This document shows positions 60,901 to 64,000 of a DNA stretch of 64,000 nt, one piece after another (position 1 is the first letter of the stretch; each line of letters begins with the position of its first letter). The notes under the pieces are model-generated. The model was not told where the DNA came from, ran no database searches, and saw nothing but the letters and a program-made list of their open reading frames with translations. The stretch comes from Siderastrea radians (Eukaryota; Cnidaria; Anthozoa; Scleractinia; Rhizangiidae). A program made the position numbers and the translations under genes. The stretch covers positions 33,781,834 through 33,845,833 of the forward strand of contig OZ024895.1 of assembly GCA_964017195.1 (NCBI GenBank), read 5' to 3'.

Positions 60901-63607
60901 ATGACAAACCTTAGAAAAGAGGTGATATTTCAATAACTATGAAGCTAAGAAGGAAGGGCTTATTGAGCTCATTTCATTCCTCAAGAGGGAAGGAAGGGCT
61001 CATTGGAGAGAGGTTTTAATTGAAAAGGGAGTGGTTTATTTCAAATCCTGAATCTGAACAAAACTCGCATAAGCTTTCTATAACACTACTTACTTAACCC
61101 TAGTCAGACCGGGCTTTTTTCGATCTTCTGGGACCGGGAGGGGGCGGCTATGTAACTTTAAAACCGCTTACGCCATGGCCACCAGATTTGCTCAGGATAG
61201 TGTACTTGCTAATTCTAATCACAAGAGATACTGTGATGTCACTGTGACGTGTATGACGTCATTATTACTTCATTTGTTTCTCAATGTTTGACTTAGAAGC
61301 TCTAAAGGAATAAATTTGCTGAATACTCTACCTGAAGGAGGAAAAATACTTTTGTTAGGTATAAAGGGCGTGCGCCATCTTGAATTTCTTTAAATTCATC
61401 TGCTCCGTTTAATAAACAAGAAAATGAAGCCATTTAATTGTAAAAAGTTTATTTAGTTAATAAACAATGTCATACACTTGAAATTATGACGAATAGTGAA
61501 TTTATAGCGAGAAATCACCTTTTTTACTCGTTAAGTCCGCCATCTTGGATTTTCACGTTTTAAATTTCACGGTTTGCTCAATTTAGCACTAAATTCCTTT
61601 ATTTAGTGAGTGGTTATTCCTAAATGATAACTTGTTGTTACAATCAAATGAATGTAAAAACACAAATTCGATTAGAGAACATTAAAATAGAAGCGATTAA
61701 AGCAAGAATCGTGGTTTTTAAAAACATGGCTGTCACAAAGCGGTTGCCATGGCAATGTCAAATTTGTTGGACGCAAGACACTAATGTCAAATTGTTTCTA
61801 GTTAAATTTTAGGAAAAGTAACAAAATTTAGTGGTAATTTATAAACGGTTACGAAGCTACACAACTTCACCCACAAGTAGCGCGTGCATACTTACTTTAC
61901 TCAGTAACATCAGTCTACGACGTTTCGACCTCTCCGAGGTCATTTTCAAGTGCGAGTAAAAAATGAAAAGTTAGCATAAATATATTACAAGCGGTTTAAA
62001 AATAGTTTAAAAGGTAAGAATACAATGAACAATAAAATGCGATAAAATATGTAAACGATAAGTAATAAAATATGTGCGAACAGTGCAATTCCATCCGCAC
62101 TAAATTATTTGCTTAGATCGGTTTTAATTAACCTTATTATAATCATTTCTGTTCAATTTTTATAAACATTTTATCACTTATCGTTTACATATTTTATTGC
62201 ATTTTATTGCTCATTGTATTCTTACCTTTTGAACTATTTTTAAACCGCTTGTAATATATTTATGCTCGCACTTGAAAATGACCTCGGAGAGGTCGAAACG
62301 TCGTGGCCTTTTCATGTTAATTTTTATTACAAAATGTATTTCAAAGAAATTTCTTATCAACATCAGTCTACACATTAAAATCAAGTTGTTCTACAAACTG
62401 ACTGAAGCTAACGAAAACTTATGCTGATTGGTTTGACCATCTGTCTATCTGTCTGCCTGAGTAGTGAGGGAGGTGTACGGGAGGAGGGAGAAGAGGGGGC
62501 GGGAAGCGGGAGAAAAAGGGAAAATAACGCAACATTGCGCAATATTTCGCAATCGAAAAAATGCAAAGGGGCGGGAGCCAAAAAATACAGGGCGGGAACC
62601 GGGATTAAATGGTACGGGAAGCGGGAGGTTTAAACCCCCCTGCCCCCCCCACTGAGTAGTGAAATATTTCCCCAGACAAGACAGGAAATGGAGCCCCATT
62701 AGAGGCGCAGATTTCGAGAGTTTCAAAGTAATGTCATCGTATATTTTTTAAGGCAGTGGACCGCCTTCTGACCAAGCAAAGCTGGTGCTACAGCTGATGA
62801 CCATTTCTCCAGTACTGTATGGTATAATGTGTGCGATAACTGCCCTCTGCATCATCCTAGCGATTTGTTTTCTGGCTTTTAACATCAAGCTTCGGCATTA
62901 CAGGTAGGCTTTTGTCTTCCGTGAGCAAATCTTGTCATGACTCACCACTCGGTCAAATTTTATGAGGTTGGCTAGCGGTCCTCATTTTGTTATACAGATG
63001 GCTTAGACAGACCGCTCACAAGTTTGATTTCACAGATTTGTGATGTTAACAGGTCTTGGTAGCTGGAAACAAGTGATCATTTGTAATGTTTTTGAAAAAA
63101 ACTTTGAAAGTTGTCTGATTTGTGGTACACAAGAACCTTTTCCCGTGTGCCTGACGCGCAATTTTGACACAAAGTCTTTGGAAAGGGCACGATCGAAAGA
63201 AAAAAATATGCTTATACATAGCTCTTTGCGGCGCGCACTTTTGCCAATAGAGATGTACAATGCTATTGACAAATTTGTGAGAAAGCCTCAACAATAGAAC
63301 TTTTATTGAACTGGCAGCTTTAGAATCTTATTCGGTTTCTCACTTACTGGCTGACAAGTTGGTAGCTCTTTTAAACTGGAAATAAGGACAAATCTATATG
63401 GTCTGATTAAGCTATTCAAAAGCGGTCTCTGTCCACATTAGTAAAACTAAACGAGTATCATTATTTTTCAACAGATATATTCAAATGTCAAGCCCCAGAC
63501 TCAATGATACGATTATCATTGGCTGTATCACGATGTATTTATCCGTATTCCTGTTTGGCTTGGATGGAAACCTGGTGTCTTCCGGGCAATACTCGGCAAA
63601 TTGTCAG
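37798..63607 (+). CDS. GABA-B-receptor-like class C GPCR, 11 exons, 3' part beyond window
   Basis: The joined exons give 1593 bases, 531 residues, open throughout. Order: signal peptide (about 1-26), Venus-flytrap ligand domain (about 30-435) and the start of the seven-helix domain (first helix about 456-479, second about 497-517). Matches to GABA-B receptors: ND(T)QC, GAGCSVVSERIAEEAKTWNL, VSYGSTSPVLS, KKFNWKQVGLIG, IPGWYGKDWW, CTVDEMDKAVKGYI, AGFAYDAVWTIAIALN and SGPPSDQAKLVLQ. The lack of a cysteine-rich domain before the first helix is typical of GABA-B rather than glutamate metabotropic receptors. It should act in the plasma membrane as an obligate-dimer, G-protein-coupled receptor for GABA or a related amino-acid signal. 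Intron 2 is 15.4 kb and holds another gene. Subunit type cannot be settled here. Confidence 0.9.
38150..38265 (-). repeat. degenerate 106-bp repeat unit in GABA-B-like intron 1
   Basis: The complement shows CGAGTCTGTGGATAATATCC then a Thr-poor AACTGTTATCAATTTAAAGC phrase in the family order. Strongly decayed. Confidence 0.45.
38836..39053 (+). mobile_element. TTAA-type MITE, copy 2
   Basis: CACTTTAAGTCCTAATATCA near the left, CACATTCTCCTCACTATTCT, TCATTTCCTTTATTCTCATG, and AATAGGGCTTGGACGGTTA at the right. Same order as the other three copies. Confidence 0.65.
39754..39891 (+). CDS. GABA-B-like exon 2
   Basis: CRADHASRALFEMI then KIALLGAGCSVVSERIAEEA. The first cysteine continues NDTQ from exon 1, as in GABA-B receptors. 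The donor runs straight into GTGAA repeats. Phase 0-0. Confidence 0.9.
40838..41411. repeat. 574-bp near-perfect palindrome
   Basis: Arms 40838-41123 and 41126-41411 are reverse complements with no indel, centred on an AG between two TTAATTAA-type tips. I found no mismatch in the parts compared base by base. It is either a very young inverted duplication or an assembly foldback artefact. Confidence 0.92.
42430..42975. repeat. dispersed X-box-like repeat, copy 3, bounded by G-runs
   Basis: A 12-base G-run at about 42441-42452 and another at about 42928-42938 bracket AT-rich DNA with GTTTCCATAGCAAC at 42571-42584. CTTTTCCTGAAATTTATCAG just before it resembles CTTTTCCTAAAATTTATTTG near 58155. 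Confidence 0.55.
44250..44640 (+). repeat. 148-bp tandem repeat, three units
   Basis: CAGCTGCCAAGGGGGAGAC, CAGCCGCTCGGGGTGACC and CAGCTGCTCGGGGAGACT recur at about 148-base spacing (near 44302, 44451 and 44599), each preceded by ACCGAACGGTGATAACT-like phrases in the last two. Confidence 0.8.
44988..45182 (+). mobile_element. TTAA-type MITE, copy 3
   Basis: GCATATTCTCCTTACTGTTC, CACTTTCTTTATTCTCGTCA and TTAAAGGCTTAAAGTG in family order. Ends are worn, so limits are approximate. Confidence 0.6.
46254..47294 (+). CDS. class A (rhodopsin-type) GPCR, intronless, 346 aa
   Basis: A complete single-exon receptor nested in intron 2 of the GABA-B-like gene, same strand. N-terminus has NSS and NKT glycosylation sites. 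Helices: TM1 about 40-66 (IVANVMVF), TM2 with LATSD, TM3 starting at Cys (FSCTALVLY) and ending ITLERYLAIFHPF (ERY), TM4 with VVWIVW, TM5 with a proline (LVPCILL), TM6 LCFAP, TM7 FDPVIYVL. The extracellular loop 2 (ARLSPGASAGMY) is short and lacks the cysteine that normally pairs with TM3. DPxIY plus a short loop 2 recalls the melanocortin/adenosine/lipid cluster, but the ligand is unknown. Codon use and length look normal; it should act at the plasma membrane through G proteins. Confidence 0.93.
   Translation: MENSSQGLLTTPENDLIKVCQHLPLRVNTVPYSPDNKTFIVTVFTCVFIGLVCPCAIVANVMVFLGILRKSDLRNVYNTSILFLATSDLLTGLITMPTFLVYQGSKLVKREDEFSCTALVLYTFTTFLFTGLSVVTIILITLERYLAIFHPFKYRDYVTKRRIAVTISVVWIVWTAFIILARLSPGASAGMYSAIAAAMLVPCILLTFFVYCKVYVLTRRVRLSIGHELSGPRNAEDIQETKSSRTVAYIAFAVVLCFAPTLAIAVAYQTHSISLNYFYHLLYPLTDTAVLLTPIFDPVIYVLRSSNVRRSLCEFVRERSESMQSSRARTQTGPTATTGLEMAVQS
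47295..47789. other. region after the GPCR, nothing recognised
   Basis: No clear AATAAA within the first 200 bases after the stop. No open frame of note. Confidence 0.4.
47790..47990 (+). repeat. 106-bp repeat, about two units
   Basis: GTTCAAATGAAAGCTATATT and, one unit on, AAGGTGGTTCTAACTTTTCA then GGCTATTCAAATGAAAGCTC. Confidence 0.8.
48600..48800 (-). repeat. 106-bp repeat, about two units, reversed
   Basis: The complement includes AGATGGTTCTAACTTCTGAG, CCTGCATGGATGGAATCC and TTCAAACGAAAGCTACCGAG. It lies 600 bp from the plus-strand pair, giving an inverted arrangement. Confidence 0.8.
50079..50290 (-). mobile_element. TTAA-type MITE, copy 4, reversed
   Basis: TAACCCTTTAAGCCCTAACA at the left and GGGCTTGAAGGGTTAA at the right are imperfect inverted ends. 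The interior reads GAGAATAAAGGAGGTGATCA, the complement of the other copies. Confidence 0.75.
51001..51409 (-). mobile_element. 5'-truncated LINE, C-terminal coding relic
   Basis: On the minus strand the first part encodes YGVLATGLRPAGRPVLSY then KDACKRDKRVGDIDT, and after frameshifts CDRTCRRRIALVSHNRRC, the order seen in the C-terminal tail and zinc-finger of many animal non-LTR retrotransposons (GRP...KDxCKRD, then CxxCxRxCxSRIGLxSHxRRC). ACTCAGACAGAT flanks it exactly at 50989-51000 and 51410-51421, a 12-bp target duplication. The minus-strand end is A-rich (GAAAACAAAA). It is distinctly GC-rich against its surroundings. Confidence 0.85.
51876..51939. repeat. (ATT)n microsatellite
   Basis: About 20 perfect ATT units. 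The poly-Ile and poly-Tyr open frames across it are not genes. Confidence 0.95.
52256..53455. mobile_element. nested foldback element, 1.2 kb
   Basis: Outer ends ATATAGACAAGAGTG (52256) and its complement (53441-53455) continue into arms of about 180-190 bases: ACTCGTAAAGTTCATACGAA, ACATCCGGGACTCGAGTGGC and TGACGTCA (52363-52370 and 53338-53345) are mirrored. Between the arms sits a second palindrome (about 52408-52794). Confidence 0.85.
52408..52794. mobile_element. inner palindromic element
   Basis: GAAGATATGAATTTTATTTT, ACTCGCTCACTGCGCTCGTT and the GCGGCGCGAAGATAT block occur in four mirrored copies around a centre near 52592. Each half is itself a hairpin. It appears to have inserted into the outer foldback element. 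Confidence 0.8.
53509..53625. mobile_element. 117-bp MITE
   Basis: Inverted ends AGCCTGTTCCAGGCGTT and AACGCCTGGAACAGGTT enclose purine-rich DNA (GAGCGGGAAAAAAAACGAGG). No convincing target duplication. Confidence 0.75.
55269..55439 (+). CDS. GABA-B-like exon 3
   Basis: VSYGSTSPVLSKKAEYPLFF, RTIPSDTACNKARIALLKKF and NWKQVGLIGKTD. SYGSxSP is the ligand-contact loop of GABA-B receptors. Phase 0-0. Confidence 0.92.
56020..56121 (+). CDS. GABA-B-like exon 4
   Basis: TTADLHEKLAEENVRILTSE then TFVDDPTSQVKSLK, matching the EVF...L...EITFRQSF...VKNLK region of the family. Phase 0-0. Confidence 0.9.
56404..56697 (+). mobile_element. complete tRNA-derived SINE with 13-bp target duplication
   Basis: CCACTGGCGGTCG flanks it at 56391-56403 and 56698-56710. 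The head (GGTGTAGTGGTTAGCGCGTT then GGTCGGTGGCTCGACGCCC) fits polymerase III A and B boxes. The body has TTTGCTCCACGTTGTCTCTC, CACCCAGGTGTATAAATGGG and CCCTGCGATGGACTAGCATC. A reading of the anticodon loop (CTTCAGA) does not indicate a working tRNA. Confidence 0.9.
56749..56814 (+). CDS. GABA-B-like exon 5
   Basis: DKDVRIIFGNFDERSARKVF plus CQ, equivalent to RIIVGLFYETEARKVFCE of GABA-B receptors. Phase 0-0. Confidence 0.9.
57361..57558 (+). CDS. GABA-B-like exon 6
   Basis: VYRTGLYGARYAWLIPGWYG, KDWWKKN and CTVDEMDKAVKGYIA. The GWY motif includes the tyrosine and tryptophan that line the ligand cleft in vertebrate GABA-B1. Phase 0-0. Confidence 0.93.
58070..58275. repeat. dispersed X-box-like repeat, copy 4, in intron 6
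   Basis: GTTGCTATGGAAC at 58247-58259 and CTTTTCCTAAAATTTATTTG near 58155 match copy 3 near 42540-42584 in order, though with altered spacing. Confidence 0.45.
58385..58621 (+). CDS. GABA-B-like exon 7
   Basis: AGFAYDAVWTIAIALNRTEE aligns with APLAYDAIWALALALN, and NFTYVDKELVKHFKVVIEET then NFTGVT leads toward the end of the ligand domain. Phase 0-0. Confidence 0.92.
58900..59020. repeat. TTTCA/TTTTA microsatellite before exon 8
   Basis: Repeats of TTTCATTTCAT and TTTTATTTTATT form a long pyrimidine-rich tract ending about 20 bases before the exon 8 acceptor at 59045. Confidence 0.85.
59046..59109 (+). CDS. GABA-B-like exon 8
   Basis: GPVQFTSSGDRMGYMKIEQL, matching [20 protein letters not shown] of GABA-B1. 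Phase 0 in, 1 out. Confidence 0.93.
60420..60503 (+). CDS. GABA-B-like exon 9
   Basis: DEEEKTILLYLRQNDSVIDV then EGSQFAWQ, the strand region before the first helix (family: KKIGYYDS...WSKTDKWIGG). Phase 1-1. Confidence 0.85.
61100..61870. repeat. dispersed X-box-like repeat, copy 5, in intron 9
   Basis: GTTGCCATGGCAAT at 61743-61756 differs at one base from the palindrome at 4134. The following AAATTTTAGGAAAAGTAAC phrase matches copy 1. The left part has CGTGTATGACGTCATTATTA. Limits are approximate. Confidence 0.5.
61914..62306. mobile_element. Penelope-like inverted terminal repeats
   Basis: Arms about 61918-62071 and 62169-62304 are inverted copies (CTTACCTTTTGAACTATTTT and TTATCGTTTACATATTTTAT and complements). 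Each outer end carries ACCTC / GAGGT stem then CGAAACGTCG (61919-61941 on the minus strand, 62280-62303 on the plus strand). The left arm has about 22 extra bases. No reverse transcriptase lies between. Confidence 0.75.
62468..62651. mobile_element. G-rich insertion with 11-bp flanking repeats
   Basis: CTGAGTAGTGA occurs at 62457-62467 and 62652-62662. The insert opens with G-runs (GGGAGGTGTACGGGAGGAGG), holds GCGGGAACCGGGATTAAATG-like units and ends with C-runs (CCCCCCTGCCCCCCCC). Class uncertain. It lies 90 bases before exon 10. Confidence 0.7.
62753..62903 (+). CDS. GABA-B-like exon 10: first membrane helix
   Basis: GSGPPSDQAKLVLQLMTISP then VLYGIMCAITALCIILAICF and FNIKLRHYR. Aligns with GSPPADQTLVI...LSFNIYNSHVRYI. 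Acceptor TTTTTTAAG, phase 1 in, 2 out. Confidence 0.9.
63475..63607 (+). CDS. GABA-B-like exon 11: second membrane helix
   Basis: YIQMSSPRLNDTIIIGCITM then YLSVFLFGLDGNLVSS and NCQ. Matches YIQNSQPNLNNL...LGLDG...CQ. The frame runs into a stop soon after, and no GT follows, so the donor is read as GC (CAG|GCAAGA). Later exons lie beyond the window. Confidence 0.88.
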
Positions 63608-63639
63608 GCAAGAGAGAGGGAAAGGAATTAAACAGTAAA

Positions 63640-64000
63640 CAGGGGGGGGGGTACTCTCTCATAACACCTATACGGGTATGTGCCGCCCAACGCGGTCGTG
63701 ATTTTGGGACTGATGGAAAACGGGGTATCCAAATTTGAGACGTTTTCTAGAACGGTTGTAATATCGCAAACGCACGAATGCTTCAAGACATCAGCAGCGA
63801 TCTTAAATTATCTAAAAGGAAATAAATAAATGGCTAATTAACTAATGGGGAAAATAACGCAACCTGGTTTGCGTAGAAACAGTGTACTTCGGAGATACAA
63901 GTCCAACAAACAAAGAAGAGAGGTTTTGAAATTTAGCAAATATCTAGAAAGGAGTATTTAAGATATTGCCTAGTTCTAGAACGGGGTATCACTTTGAATG
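63640..64000. repeat. dispersed repeat, partial
   Basis: Starts with a G-run (63641-63650) then TACTCTCTCATAACACC, and has related phrases AAACGGGGTATCC, TCTAGAACGG and CTAGAACGGGGTATC. It continues past the window edge. Confidence 0.45.

Noticed and set aside
63040..63297. 85-codon open frame in intron 10 of the GABA-B-like gene
   Set aside because: No domain, and its minus-strand shadows are of equal length; likely chance.

Overview
The window is animal nuclear DNA, most likely from a cnidarian and plausibly a stony coral. Genes are split by many short GT-AG introns, base composition is AT-rich, and gaps are filled with decayed mobile elements: Tc1-type, Penelope-like, foldback, tRNA-SINE and LINE fragments. 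The species assignment is inference from gene families and repeat style, not a database match. There is no sign of bacterial operons, CRISPR arrays or organellar genes.

Layout. 1-1360 is a broken Tc1-like transposon, itself split by a small insertion. 1361-17018 has no recognised gene and holds microsatellites, a 106-bp tandem repeat, a 1.2-kb foldback element (8606-9812) and a 187-bp inverted repeat (15996-16182). 17048-32220 (+) is a complete receptor tyrosine kinase gene, assembled here from 21 coding exons whose phases all agree (1284 codons): signal peptide, three Ig-like modules, four FN3 modules, one membrane helix and an FGFR/Tie-like kinase whose DFG motif reads DFR. 32221-37797 is intergenic with a polyadenylation signal, a MULE-like element and a MITE. 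37798-63607 (+, continuing off the right edge) is a GABA-B-receptor-like class C GPCR: 11 exons, 531 codons, giving the full Venus-flytrap ligand domain and the first two membrane helices. Its second intron is about 15.4 kb and contains an intact intronless class A GPCR (46254-47294, +), so one receptor gene is nested in another on the same strand. The same intron holds a perfect 574-bp palindrome, a LINE fragment with 12-bp flanking repeats, and a nested foldback element.

Function. All three intact genes encode plasma-membrane receptors: one tyrosine-kinase signalling receptor, one amino-acid-type neuromodulator receptor and one orphan rhodopsin-class receptor. Nothing shows that they act in one pathway. 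The most unusual features are the DFR motif in the kinase, the nested receptor gene, the near-exact palindrome, and a recurring hairpin followed by GAAAC motif at four or five unrelated sites that resembles hammerhead-type ends of Penelope-like retroelements.
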